Positions 23,569 to 34,515 of a DNA stretch of 64,000 bases are shown here, in pieces; position 1 is the stretch's first letter; each line of letters begins with the position of its first letter. This DNA comes from Siphonodentalium dalli (Eukaryota; Mollusca; Scaphopoda; Gadilida; Siphonodentaliidae): assembly GCA_032622095.1 (NCBI GenBank), contig CP136064.1:255485863-255549862 (forward strand), in the 5' to 3' direction. The position numbers were made by a program, and so were the translations under genes. The notes under the pieces are model-generated. The model made no database searches and was not told the DNA's origin. It saw nothing but the letters and a program-made list of their open reading frames with translations.

Positions 23569-23944
23569 GGACTATATTCAGTGGATTTAATTATATTTGC
23601 ATCTAATAATTTTTTTATCTCAGTGGCCATGATTTGGCATTTGTTAATTGGTGTAGTATATTTTTTGGTTTGAGGTCAACTTTCATTTTGATTTTAGAGC
23701 AATATCCTATCTGATGGACATCATTTGCGAAAACGTCCGGGTATTTTAATACTAATTGGAATATTTGTTTTTTCAGGGGCGACGATATCGTTAATTGAAA
23801 TTGTTTGGGAATCTGCTGTAGAGGGGTTAATTTGTGGGCGATTATCGATAGTATTTATAATGTGTTTGCTGTCTTGTGGTGGTTTTGTGAGTCCCGTCTG
23901 GTGTATGGCATATTTGTTGTCGTGAGACACCATGTGCTGGGCTA

Positions 23945-24592
23945 TTATATTTCCTTTCCGAATGGACATAAGGAATTTGAATGATTTTCAATTATAACAG
24001 TTAGATTTGAATTGGTTGTGTCTGTAAGAGTGTTTGGGATGTTGACATTGGGTTCATCTTTGAAGATGGACATTTCTCCTTTATTCATGCGCACTAATGG
24101 GATATCAAACATGGTATTAGAACCGATTAGTTTACCTGAGACGATAGCACAAGAATGTTGTGATAATGTTAGGTTTTGCTGTGATCTGATTAAAGATGAT
24201 ATTTGGTCATCTCTTAACATCGGAAATAGTTTATTATTGATTCTAAACTTTTCTAAGTCAAAGTAGAGTCTGACATTATATTGTTGCACGAATGATCGAC
24301 CGATAATGCACGGACGTGATAAGGAGGCACATATTACGAATTTAAGTGTTAAATTTAATTTTCCAATTTTAAATGTGAGATAGGTTGTGCCTAATATTTT
24401 AATAGGTGTCCCGTTTGCAGAGGTAAGAAACAAAGGTTCTTCCATTAAGGGTGGTCTGTTATGTATTGGTTTGTAAATATCATATTTCAAACAGCTAGTT
24501 GTAGCCCTTGAATCTACAAAGTGCACGGATTCTTTGTGTATTTTAATAATTGTGGAACAGGGTATCTTGTTGAGAGCACCTTCGGTTATCAC
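23945..24592 (-). pseudogene. gypsy-like protease region, copy 1
   Basis: The frame contains VHFVDSRATTSCL, where a retropepsin should have D-(S/T)-G; the Gly is Arg here. It also has PCIIGRSFVQQYNVRLYFD, matching the second conserved (I/L)(I/L)G block. The copy-2 frame (26678-27538) is the fuller version. In this copy the 5' end is cut by the duplication junction and fused to integrase sequence. Confidence 0.75.
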
Positions 24593-24821
24593 TTAGAATT
24601 GTTTGACAATAGCCGTATAAAGTGAAATATTCTGAATTTAGGCATTCCAGAATCATGTTGACCATCTTGTTTGGGATTGCATAAGCTGATACATGAAGAG
24701 AAAAATGGTCAATAACGGTTAAAATGGACCCATTTGTTGACATAAGTGGCGACAAAAAGTTGGGGACAATAGTATCTATTGCATATGGTTGTATAGACGG
24801 ATTGGACTGCTCTGTGACCAA
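24543..24821 (-). pseudogene. chimeric integrase-protease frame at duplication junction
   Basis: The first about 78 residues equal the integrase start, through TILSDN, then the frame crosses the junction into protease-region sequence in a different frame (RRCSQQDTLFHNY). It lacks the catalytic Glu. It is a by-product of the duplication, not a gene. Confidence 0.9.
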
Positions 24822-25340
24822 TGTTGTGATATTGAAAAATTACTTCATCTGCTATTTTGTCTGTTATATATATTCTTTATTTAGGCATATCATTCTATAT
24901 GGAGTTATAATGCAGAATTCCATCTTTGAGGGTGAAGGTTTTTGCAATTTTATCTGTGATTCTAGTTGAATTGAAGTTGTTTAATTATCTCGGAAATTGA
25001 GTAATCTCCATCACACCATTTCTTGTGCGTCGTTAATATTATTAATAGTAGGAGTTTGTTCAATGTCGTGTATATCTATCGTGTCCATTACGAGTTGTTT
25101 GTGTGTAGAATTTTTTTTCAAAAAATGTTTTTACTTTTGCCATTTCGAGGACATTAATTATATTTGCCGGTAATGGCGAATCGCTGTCAGTGCATGATTT
25201 GACACGTGGTGTGTATCGGGGTTGATGTGACTACAGAAGTCTGCTGTAACATTGTCAGTTCCTTTAATGTATGTAATATGTATGAGGGGTAAGTGATCTG
25301 TTTTGATTTCTACTTGTGAACTCGGTAAGTAAAATTTAAA

Positions 25341-25565
25341 TTATCTGGCAAAGGTATATATAGCAAGGCCCTCTTTTTCTGTTACTGAATAATTCCTTTG
25401 TGACCTATTTAATTTTGTACTGCCGAAAGCAATTGATAGTTTAATTTGATTATCAGTAGGGTTTGGTTGATTTTCGTGAGGGTTTGGTGATAAAATACCG
25501 CCAATACTGTGGGCCGATGCATCTACTGTGAGAATAAATGTTTTGTCTGGATCGGGATAAGCCAA
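25341..25565 (-). pseudogene. gypsy-like RNase H, copy 2
   Basis: Identical protein to the copy at 22608-22832, including the TVDAS and TEKEGLAIY blocks. Confidence 0.85.
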
Positions 25566-25791
25566 TATGGGGGCGTTTGCTAAATTTTGTTAAAGTGTGT
25601 CAAATGCGTTTTGGCATTCCACATTTCATGAAAAATTTGCATATTTTGCGGTTATTTGATCAAAGCCTGGGCTGTCTCAGAAAATTTATGGTTGTATCTC
25701 CTAATAATCGTCTAACTTCTTTAACTGTTCTTGGCGGAGAGAGAGACTTGATAATTAAAACTTTATCAGGATCTGGTGCGGTACCAGTGGC

Positions 25792-26301
25792 TTATATGAT
25801 ATGGCCGAAGAATTTAACTTGTGGTTGGCAGAATTTGGATTTTGATAGCTTCAGTATGATACCATATTCCCGTAGTCTATCGAAGAGCATTTTGAGTTGG
25901 CGTACATGTAGTTTGGGTTCTGGACTATGACAAATTAAATCACCGACCAAGCATTCTACAAATGGTAGGTCTGGTGGCCCATATTCATTTGTTTCAAAAA
26001 ATACCCACTTGAGGAATGGAACCCCTGAGGCATACTTTGGTATGAAAATAGGCCTTCTGAAGTATTCATGGTAATTATTGGAATATGTTCCGGTTCTACT
26101 CCGATATGCATTTGATAAATCAAATATACTGTTGGTGGTGGAACATTGCAGTTTGCTAGAGATTTCAGTAAATCTTGGCGTACTCCATTTCAAAGGAATA
26201 GAGACCTCGTTCAGTTTTCTCAGATCAATTACAAGTCGATGACTTGGAGTACCATAAGGATTAAAGGTATGCTTCTTAATCAATAATGCTGGAAAATCCA
26301 T
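25792..26301 (-). pseudogene. gypsy-like reverse transcriptase, copy 2
   Basis: Identical to 23059-23568, with the same LVGD in place of the YxDD box. The active-site damage therefore predates the duplication. Confidence 0.85.
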
Positions 26302-26677
26302 GGACTATATTCAGTGGATTTAATTATATTTGCATCTAATAATTTTTTTATCTCAGTGGCCATGATTTGGCATTTGTTAATTGGTGTAGTATATTTTTTG
26401 GTTTGAGGTCAACTTTCATTTTGATTTTAGAGCAATATCCTATCTGATGGACATCATTTGCGAAAACGTCCGGGTATTTTAATACTAATTGGAATATTTG
26501 TTTTTTCAGGGGCGACGATATCGTTAATTGAAATTGTTTGGGAATCTGCTGTAGAGGGGTTAATTTGTGGGCGATTATCGATAGTATTTATAATGTGTTT
26601 GCTGTCTTGTGGTGGTTTTGTGAGTCCCGTCTGGTGTATGGCATATTTGTTGTCGTGAGACACCATGTGCTGGGCTA

Positions 26678-27538
26678 TTATATTTCCTTTCCGAATGGAC
26701 ATAAGGAATTTGAATGATTTTCAATTATAACAGTTAGATTTGAATTGGTTGTGTCTGTAAGAGTGTTTGGGATGTTGACATTGGGTTCATCTTTGAAGAT
26801 GGACATTTCTCCTTTATTCATGCGCACTAATGGGATATCAAACATGGTATTAGAACCGATTAGTTTACCTGAGACGATAGCACAAGAATGTTGTGATAAT
26901 GTTAGGTTTTGCTGTGATCTGATTAAAGATGATATTTGGTCATCTCTTAACATCGGAAATAGTTTATTATTGATTCTAAACTTTTCTAAGTCAAAGTAGA
27001 GTCTGACATTATATTGTTGCACGAATGATCGACCGATAATGCACGGACGTGATAAGGAGGCACATATTACGAATTTAAGTGTTAAATTTAATTTTCCAAT
27101 TTTAAATGTGAGATAGGTTGTGCCTAATATTTTAATAGGTGTCCCGTTTGCAGAGGTAAGAAACAAAGGTTCTTCCATTAAGGGTGGTCTGTTATGTATT
27201 GGTTTGTAAATATCATATTTCAAACAGCTAGTTGTAGCCCTTGAATCTACAAAGTGCACGGATTCTTTGTGTATTTTAATAATTGTGGAACAGGGTATCT
27301 TGTTGAGAGCACCTTCGGTTATATCGCTGGGATATACAAGGACTGGTATAGTGTGTGTGACAGGGGTTGTAAAATTATGTTGTGAATTTTGATAATTGGA
27401 CGTCGGTAATAACAGTGGTGATGTGTTAATTCTAATGGATTTCATTTTTATTGAGGGATTATTCCTATTTTGATGGTCGATTGAGGCACGGGTGTGGTTT
27501 ATCGCGTTCTGTTTTGTAATAATATTGGTAATTGGCAT
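26678..27538 (-). pseudogene. gypsy-like protease region, copy 2 (full frame)
   Basis: The 286-residue frame runs from the gag-pol junction region. A polar N-terminal 90 residues is followed by a retropepsin-like domain: FVDSRATTSC at 96-105 (D98, with Arg for the usual Gly), SANGTPIKILGTTYLTFKIG and PCIIGRSFVQQYNVRLYFD. It ends before the RT frame. The D-S-R change suggests the protease is inactive. The N-terminal 90 residues lie outside the duplication and are unique. Confidence 0.8.
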
Positions 27539-27979
27539 ATTGCAAGGTTAATTCGTTGATGTCCCTTTAATGGTGTTGATTTAAGTGGGAAGGAGAAAGT
27601 TGATCGCGTGAACGATTATCGCATCGGGAACATGTGTTTGCCACGTGTGGCAATAGGATGGTAATTAAAATTAGATTCTGGGTGATATTTAGATGTCAGT
27701 TGGCTTTGAAAAATCTGAAATGGCATATGCTTTTGATGGCTATGAGGATTAGCATAAAATCGGGTGCGATAATATTGGTAATGTGATTTTCTTTCGTTAA
27801 TGTATCCCTGTGGTCTTTTAACATGGTGGGATTGCATGAGGTGGGGGCGATGTTTTTGTCTTGGGTGAAAGGGGTGAAATTGATTGTGCTGTGAGTAGTT
27901 AGAAAGGTGGGCATTGATTGTGTGAATTTGGACTCACCCCATTGGTTGCATAGGGGTTACTTTGAAGTGGGACGAGTCC

Positions 27980-28273
27980 TTATCTGTTTAAAAACTTGTT
28001 CTCTTGGGTGCAATGCCTGCATGCAGTCATTGTATGATTTTGACGTTTACAGTATGTGCAAAAGAGGGGTTGTTGTCTTTGTTGATATACTTTTTTGCTA
28101 TGGCTTGTACATGGTCTTGTTTGGTGCTGTAAGTTAGGATTGTGTGAGTGGAATGGCGTGGGGGTTCCTTCTGTGCGAGTAATTATGCGCGCGATGTCTA
28201 TTTCTGTATTGGTGGGGTACCTCGTGTGTGGAGAGGCGTTGCCATTGTGGAATGCATTGTTGGTTGTGGTCAA
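27980..28273 (-). pseudogene. gag nucleocapsid-like CCHC zinc knuckle
   Basis: A 97-residue Asn/Thr/His-rich frame with LFCTYCKRQNHTMTACR, an exact C-x2-C-x4-H-x4-C knuckle at C72, C75, H80, C85. It lies between the capsid-like region and the protease, as expected for gag. A frameshift separates it from the capsid part near 28300. Confidence 0.75.
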
Positions 28274-28299
28274 TGTCCATCGGTTGGGTCCTGTTTTAG

Positions 28300-28880
28300 A
28301 AGTTTCAATTTAATGTTGGTGTCACGACCAATTGCATCTGAACTGATCTTGTATGAATCTCATCGGTAACTACAGGTTTGGCGAGGGTGCATATTCGTTC
28401 CGCGAACATCGGGATCTACTCGAAGTGTTTTTGTTTAATTGCATGCAGGCAGGCAAGAGCCTGTTGTGAATAGCTGACAGAGCTGAATAGTGAATGCAAT
28501 TGAGATTCTAGATCGTTCCATGTGAACGTTAATTTTCCTTCAATATTATTTTCACCGATAAAACGCTGAATAAATTCGGAGACTGCCGAGCGGCTTGTTT
28601 GTGCAGCAATTTTAATAATTGTTTCATCCTGAGCTGCGATATTAAGACAATATTTTTCAAGATTATGTATCTAAACGGGAAATGCTTCAAGTTTGCCATC
28701 GAAGGGGTCAATCATAGAAGTCACGCCCAGTATAGCAGAAATAGTTGTCTGATTCTTAATGCTGTCTGTGATTGGACCGTAATGTTAAACTGGCTGATTT
28801 CATTCGTTAATTGTGATAATAATGCATCTTGGGTATCCTTACTTGTGTCATTTAAAGTAACATTGGTGTGAGATGGCATG
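28300..28880 (-). pseudogene. gag capsid-like region
   Basis: A Met near 28877 starts MPSHTNVTLNDTSKDTQDAL; after a frameshift near 28730 it reads MIDPFDGKLEAFPV, stop, then SAVSEFIQRFIGENN, GKLTFTWNDLESQLHSLFSS and ACLHAIKQ. F-(D/E)-G followed by helical segments and a W-xx-L block is typical of gypsy capsids. At least two stops and one frameshift interrupt it. Confidence 0.55.
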
Positions 28881-28900
28881 GTTGTTGGTTTTGTTCCGTT

Positions 28901-29507
28901 TCGCAGTTCATTTTAATGTGGTGTCGGTAAAAGTCTGAGGGGTGGAAATAATCGCGGGCTTTCCATTGTATTATATTAATGTCGCTTATTTGGGATCGAT
29001 AGTAGGGGTGAGAGATGTCCTTAATTTTTTTTCAAGACTTAATGCCGTATTGGTGAATTATGTGACAAAGGTAAGTTTAGCATGATTCGGGTGCTTTAGT
29101 TGGGTATTTAAGTGGAATCGCTGCGACCGTGGAATTGACTATAAGCTTTGGAAAGTCTCCATAATAACAAGGAAATGTATGCCACTTGTTTCAATTATGT
29201 ATATTATAGCCGGAATAACATTTATTATTGAACAGCGTAAATACAGGCAGATTCAATATCTTGTAACCTCAATGCGAATGAGATTGCAATATGGTAAGCT
29301 GTGGTGATATATTCACCTGATGAGGTAACGCGTGTTTACTATAAGTTTTGAAATTGAGCACCGAATAAGATTTATCGGGTGTCAGTGGGATTGGTTGAGC
29401 AGTTGATGCCTTAATGATCGTAGGTTTTGTAGGTAATGGTGATGTTGCGGAATCACAAAGAAACATTTTCGAAATAGTAAGTTTTTTTAAGGATGTGCAA
29501 AGTGTAA
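28901..29507. other. possible 5' leader or LTR remains
   Basis: On the minus strand there is an AATAAA near 29222 and an AT-rich tract leading to TACAATGGAAAGCCCGCG near 28960. A TGG here could be a primer-binding site, but no matching second LTR was found, so this is only a suggestion. Confidence 0.25.
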
Positions 29508-29799
29508 ATTGACAGCAATGATAAAGGAAAATGGTCTTTCACCATGCAGCATCCAAGAAAAATGATGAACACAAGTCTGGAAATGTTATTGTCAATAGTG
29601 AATATTTCGGGTGAATACAATTAGTGTTTGTAGTTGTGAATCGTGTCCAGGGAAAGTGTCGTTGAAGTAAGCTAGTTATATTAAAATTGAAACAAGTCTC
29701 AAAGTGTATCCAACTTATATCTTATACTTATTTTGCCAGCAAGGTCCTATCGGGTGAGTTTAATAAATTTACCATTGGACCCTGTAAAAGTTGTTGTAG
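29508..29799. repeat. 292-bp segment, also present at 35028-35319
   Basis: Starts GACAGCAATGATAAAGGAAA and ends GTTGTTGTAG. The copy 5,520 bases to the right differs at only a handful of positions. This copy continues rightward into the dispersed repeat at 29740-29965, so it looks like the donor. Confidence 0.9.
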
Positions 29800-29965
29800 T
29801 CTTCTTATTTCTTCCGCTGATTCCATCTTGAGTGCTTTGTTTTCCTGTGACAGAAAGACAATAGTGCGTTATGTCTGGTTGACGATAATGAGTATCATAA
29901 ATGACCAACGGTGCATGCAATCAACAGTATACGTGATAGAGAATAAAATTGTTCAGATGTTTCAT
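29740..29965. repeat. fifth copy of the 3.2-4.7 kb dispersed repeat
   Basis: Shares TTTTCCTGTGACAGAAAGACAA, GTGCGTTATG and GATAATGAGTAT with the cluster near the left end. Confidence 0.6.
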
Positions 29966-29990
29966 TTACAGTATTTTACACAATAAGTGA

Positions 29991-30108
29991 GTGAACTTGT
30001 TAACGTTATTGCACGGGATTGTTGTGACGAGATGGTAAAACGAGAACAGGGGGTTCGAGTTTTAACTCGCGGCATGATACACGGGTGCAATAACGTTAAC
30101 ATGTTCAC
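29991..30108. repeat. short inverted-repeat element
   Basis: TGTTAACGTTATTGCAC (29998-30014) is perfectly inverted at 30085-30101, and imperfect pairing extends outward to about 24 bases (GTGAAC on each side). The 70-base loop contains GGGGGTTCGAGTTTTAACTC, which resembles a pol III B box but differs from tRNA consensus. It could be a miniature foldback element. Confidence 0.6.
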
Positions 30109-30590
30109 ACAACTGTGTTGTTAGAACTATGTTTATTGCACACTCTGAAGATTGGAGCGTGCGACATACTAACATTTAGTTCGATAATGTTTATTTAATT
30201 GAACAAACGCGTCACACACATTTTTATTGAACGTCTTGAAAACTTCTGTATTTTGCTGTATTTCGCACAAATAAGCTATTCAAAATACAAACAATTCAAA
30301 TGTGAGTCATATCTGTTTTGAGGACGTGACCTGGCCAGAATTGATAGTCTGCTTATGACCCACGCATTAGTTGAATAAGCCATTCGGAAAATCTCATGAT
30401 CAACATTTTAGTATATAAACAGCTGATCAACAGCTGATTCAACATTTAGGTACACCATCAAAATTCCCAAAAGTACTTGCCAAGCTAAACCTGGCGATAT
30501 GATCGAAATAACATGTTCCCTATCGATCAATCGATATTTCAAAAGTCAAGTAATTATCCAGCAAAATTCATGTTCTAACGTCTTTTCAAG

Positions 30591-30632
<42 letters not shown>
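30591..30632. repeat. (AC)n(AT)n microsatellite
   Basis: An AC run passing directly into an AT run. Confidence 0.95.
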
Positions 30633-30639
30633 CAAACCC

Positions 30640-31520
30640 TGCTCATTTCCGCTAGCTCTAAAACATTTATCAGCCCGTTCTCAAGACATTTACACGCCAA
30701 ATTGGCCACCAGACTAATTCTGAATGCAAACTAGATTGATTACAACAGAAGCCCTTCTTAATTAGATAATAGTCCACACGCGCGATACTAATCACAAACT
30801 CAGAGGTTTCCCAGCGCTTATGTACTCTATCTCGAATTTTATAATTCAATACTATAGTACAGTGTGATCATAATTAACGCTCTAATAAAGTAATACTTAT
30901 TAATCCTAAATCAGCCAATACATCTCAAGCCCAGTGTGCAACAATGATCCAGTACACACGGAAGGTCATATCCGATCAAGTCGAAGGTGGTGTTTACAAA
31001 TTAGGGTCTGGCCAACATTTAATTGGGTAACACGAAAAGCATGAGAGAGATACGAAACTTTCGTTTCAAAACAAATAAAATAAAAATAAATTATTCATTA
31101 ATAGGAAATTAGCAAATAAAACACTACATAAATAGAATATCATACATTCATTAATATCCTTCGTATGATACCCAAATGATCCATAATTATTCACCACATT
31201 ATACCCAAATTAATTGTATATAGGCAACACAATAAACCAAAGCTTACGACACAACATAACATTGCCTCCAGGCCAATAGATAATATTGGCACATGCCGAA
31301 TACCAATTGACATTTACATCCATATCCCCTGCACACAGTGCCCAATGGCGCACAATCATGCATGACGTTCCCGATTACACTTATCGTAAGAATGACACAA
31401 ATACCTACATGCTAGGCTGAACAACGCTCATTTATTAAACATGTAATTCGGAATATCCAATCTATGCACAAAGTCCCCATAGATGTGGATAGGTCTAGCA
31501 GAAGCCCATCACTTTATTCG
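30640..31520. other. no gene recognised
   Basis: AT-rich with no coding pattern that I can support. Confidence 0.4.
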
Positions 31521-31525
31521 TGTAA

Positions 31526-32118
31526 GGGTCCGTTTACATTGCTGTAGATCTGTATACAGTCATGCACGCATACTAGTGTAAACGGGTTGATATAGAAATG
31601 CACACAGAAAGAAAACGGTATTCGTTCGTGTGAGCACAAATCGTGTCCGTAATAAGTCACGGTCAACACCAAGGCATTGTGACAGGCAAATCTGATCTGA
31701 TTAATTGTTACTCGGGCTTGGCGAATATGCACACTTAATCTTTCTTTGTCATTTCAACCCATGTATTTCACAATGTGTAAGCGAGAACCTGTGTACTGGT
31801 AGATGAAGTAGCCCTATTTCTATTTGTGTACATGTACACTGTTGTTTATTGTGTATTCATATGCGATTTGCTCTCATGCGACTTTCATTCTTTCTTCGAA
31901 CCATTATCAACTGGTGGAAGACTAAACTGCTTTGGTCTGCTGATAGTTGATTCAATTTTTGTCTGGCCCAAACTGACACGACTCATAGTGAATTGTCAAT
32001 TACCAGAGTACTGATGAGCTCGCGTGCATTACCAGTAATCATGTTGTAATCACTGTAATCTGCGACACGTGACTTCACACAGATCTGTATACAGATCTAC
32101 AGCAATGTAAACACACCC
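31526..32118. mobile_element. Harbinger-like MITE, 593 bp
   Basis: The left end GGGTCCGTTTACATTGCTGT continues AGATCTGTATACAG. The right end, read inward, is GGGTGTGTTTACATTGCTGT followed by AGATCTGTATACAG. Inverted repeats are about 34 bases with two or three mismatches. TAA flanks both sides (31523-31525 and 32119-32121), the 3-base target duplication expected for PIF/Harbinger. No transposase frame is present, so it is non-autonomous. A hAT-like origin is less likely because no 8-base duplication fits. Confidence 0.8.
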
Positions 32119-32121
32119 TAA

Positions 32122-33100
32122 ATCATAATACCCGGTGACAACATACACACAATAATCATAGACTATATCCAGGTCTATACATTTTACACGACCTCTTACA
32201 ATTTAACTAGTCATTGAATACGCGCACTGTCCACATATATGGACCGGGATAGCAGAAGACCATCAGTTTATTCATGTAATGCATAATACCCCATCATAAC
32301 TTGCATACACTAATCATAGACCATATTCATGTATATAAAACTTTATACGACGTTACACAATGAAACCGGTCTTCGTTAATATAACGCATCTCACATAATG
32401 TGAATAGCCACACATTAATCTAACACAATCCGAGCCCACAATCATTTTCAACCTCTTAACATCAAACCCAAGATATCACCCCGCCCAATCGATTCCAACT
32501 CACCAATCAACCTATTCTGCCGATGACTGAATAAACATTCGAGATTATGATGCAAGTTGTTTTCAGCATTTATTCTACATCATTATGTCAGATACATATT
32601 ATTGTATACCTCTAGTGGAATACAAGTCGGAACTATTCTTATTGACGTTGTCGCCAATAAAAATGACGTACATTACGTCAACGATCCGATTCGGGTGATG
32701 CTCCGATAATTACTGGTTATATATTCATCAGGTTTAAATCACAATAAAGGTATCTTTTGTATCATTGAAGGTAGCAGTCGTGGACTGAACGTATCTGACA
32801 GAGCGGTGTAGAATAAATATAGAACACAGCTTGCATCATAATCACAAATATGTATCGAACATATTGCGAACGATGCATATTTACATAGTTACAAAATCTA
32901 TCCTTGCGCCATCTGCATCTCATTTGATAAGTATCTTGATTAAGATGCGCGTTTTGTTGTGTTGTGGCTATGTATCCATGGCAAAGACCTTGAGTCCCTT
33001 TAACTCGTTTTGTATTAAGTACTCATTGGCGAGTAGTTATCCCATAGGAACTGTTCAGCTAATAAGTTCAACAGTGTATACTTTCATAATTAAGTGGGAA
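32122..33100. other. no gene recognised
   Basis: No supportable gene on either strand. The plus-strand frame at 32831-33109 has no recognisable features. Confidence 0.4.
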
Positions 33101-33104
33101 ATTC

Positions 33105-33560
33105 CCTGATCTATCTCTATTGATTCTGTAATTAGAAATGTAGAACCATAATTCTGTGATATTGACTTTACTGAGTTCTGTATATAGAAGTGTAAAAGCA
33201 TAATGTTGTGATACTGAGTTTGTAATGTGTTCTGTATTTAGAAATATAAAATCATATTTTTTCTCTATTGAGTTTGTACGGAGTTCTGTATTTATACATG
33301 TAAAATGATAACGTTGTGATATTGAGTTTGTACTGAGTTCTGTATTTAGAGGTGTAAAATAATAATTTTGCTATATTGTGTTTGTAATGAGTTCTGTATT
33401 TAGAAATGTGCAATCATAATGTTGTGATAATGAGTTGGTGCCGAGTTCTGTATTTAGAAATGTAAAATCATAAGTTTGTGATACTAAATTCGTAGTGAGT
33501 TCTGTATTTATAAATGTAAAATAATATATTTGTGCCGGAGACCAGTCAACAGGGGTGTCT
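33105..33560 (-). repeat. 54-bp tandem repeat encoding an 18-residue unit
   Basis: Minus-strand translation gives consecutive 18-residue units such as YDFTFLNTELGTNSLSQH, YDCTFLNTELITNTI-stop-QN, YHFTCINTELRTNSIEKK and YAFTLLYTELSKVNITEL, seven to eight in all. The unit is 54 bases, so the frame is kept automatically, but units differ at many positions and only one stop (TAG, near 33373) is seen. The 104-residue frame at 33371-33685 covers the 5' part. I do not recognise the repeat. A non-coding minisatellite remains the simpler reading. Confidence 0.7.
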
Positions 33561-34134
33561 GTCACTAGGAAATATTTCTCCCATAAACTGAGACAAGAAT
33601 TGTTCCTAATGTTAGAATAGGACGGTCTATTTATATAAATGTACTGTTTTCCGCTCAGCTTGTGCATTGTCTGATTTAGAAACAATGGTACTGAATGAAT
33701 TTAATAAAAAATACAATAGACCACACGTCACTCGATTAAGGTGGCGTTGTTTGGTTTGTGGGTTCTTCTTTTTTTTAAACAACAGAATTAATTCTGTGAA
33801 CAACCATTGCATTAACTGTGCTTCCAACTTTGCTTCCAATGTTATTAACACACGTTTGTTTCATTTGATTAGACCCCAGATTAATGAGTATTAAATTCTA
33901 AGTTATAATGATCACACTTCCGGTAAAAAAAAAAGGGCAAAACACATCCATATTCAAACTAGTGGGTACAAACATGTGAGTAATCCATATACCAAATTTT
34001 AAACAATCAGATAACAAAACAAACGTTATCATCTGAAAACCAAAATAATCAGCAAATTATAAGTCGACAAGGTTCATCACTCAGGTAAAAAAAATATTAG
34101 CATGGACGGACACTGGTAATTAGAAAGTACTCAC
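33561..34134. other. no gene recognised
   Basis: Intronic if the exons flanking it belong to one gene. No other feature seen. Confidence 0.4.
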
Positions 34135-34305
34135 TATCATTTGAACATTTAGATTCACAGTCTTGCCGAGTATCAAATTTGTTACCATTCCCCTCACATC
34201 CTCCGTACCAGAACCTCGAGCAGGCAGTTTTTTCGAAATCATAGTACCACATGACTTCATGTTTTACGCACTTTCTACTATCTCTCACCATTTGGCAGAC
34301 ATTAC
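34135..34305 (-). CDS. host exon: Kunitz/BPTI domain
   Basis: The 171-base exon has acceptor ATTTTGTAG and donor GTGAGT, phase 1 on both sides. The encoded domain has all six cysteines with exact BPTI spacing (C-x8-C-x15-C-x7-C-x12-C-x3-C): VCQMVRDSRKC, VMWYYDFEKTACSRFWYGGC, NGNKFDTRQDCESKC. WYYD, FWYGGC and N-x-F are hallmark residues. The residue after the second cysteine (the P1 site) is Val and the usual Gly-Pro before it is Arg-Lys, so trypsin inhibition is unlikely; it may be structural or bind another protease. A secreted or extracellular module, probably one domain of a mosaic protein, because a lone 1-1 exon cannot be a whole gene. Confidence 0.9.
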
Positions 34306-34515
34306 CTACAAAATGACGAAATAAAAATAAAGTTGATATGTCAATTTTTTGTCACATACCCCCTATGCCCATGTGCCATGAGCGACGTTGATGCACAGTC
34401 ATTATGTTGCAGATGTCACCTACAAAATGACGAAAATGAACCATTAAAGGTGATGTGCAATGTGATATATATTGTCACAATCATGTCCCCGATAACCATG
34501 TACCATGATAAACAG
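34296..34515. repeat. tandem duplication of the Kunitz exon 5' edge
   Basis: CAGACATTACCTACAAAATGACGAA at the exon acceptor (34296-34320) recurs as CAGATGTCACCTACAAAATGACGAA at about 34409-34433, followed in both by TTGTCACA and CCATGT(G/A)CCATGA. About 113 bases including the splice acceptor were duplicated, leaving a decoy acceptor upstream of the exon on the minus strand. Confidence 0.65.

Larger units (their letters stand above)
21857..24589. repeat. 2,733-bp tandem duplication, copy 1
   Basis: Every reading frame in this block recurs with identical sequence 2,733 bases to the right. The junction at 24585-24590 joins the protease region to integrase through a shared GTTAT. I saw no mismatches between copies. 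Confidence 0.92.
24590..27322. repeat. 2,733-bp tandem duplication, copy 2
   Basis: Matches copy 1 base for base as far as I compared, then departs at 27323, where the original protease/gag sequence continues. Confidence 0.92.
21105..28900 (-). mobile_element. Ty3/gypsy-like LTR retrotransposon, rearranged
   Basis: Minus-strand order is gag (about 28.9-28.0 kb), zinc knuckle, protease, reverse transcriptase, RNase H, integrase, integrase C-terminus. The RT-RNase H-integrase order is that of Ty3/gypsy. A 2,733-base block covering protease to mid-integrase is tandemly duplicated inside it, so there are two RTs, two RNase H domains and two proteases. Frames are broken in many places, and the protease and RT active sites are altered. 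I could not define LTRs; an AATAAA on the minus strand near 29222 may mark the remains of a 5' LTR. Confidence 0.85.

Noticed and set aside
5132-29400. Solo LTR at 5.1 kb as the LTR of the gypsy-like element at 21-29 kb
   Set aside because: I found no matching sequence next to either end of the gypsy-like element, and the orientation is opposite.
33105-33560. CRISPR array
   Set aside because: Regular 54-base spacing, but the units are contiguous diverged tandem repeats without alternating unique spacers, in eukaryotic DNA.
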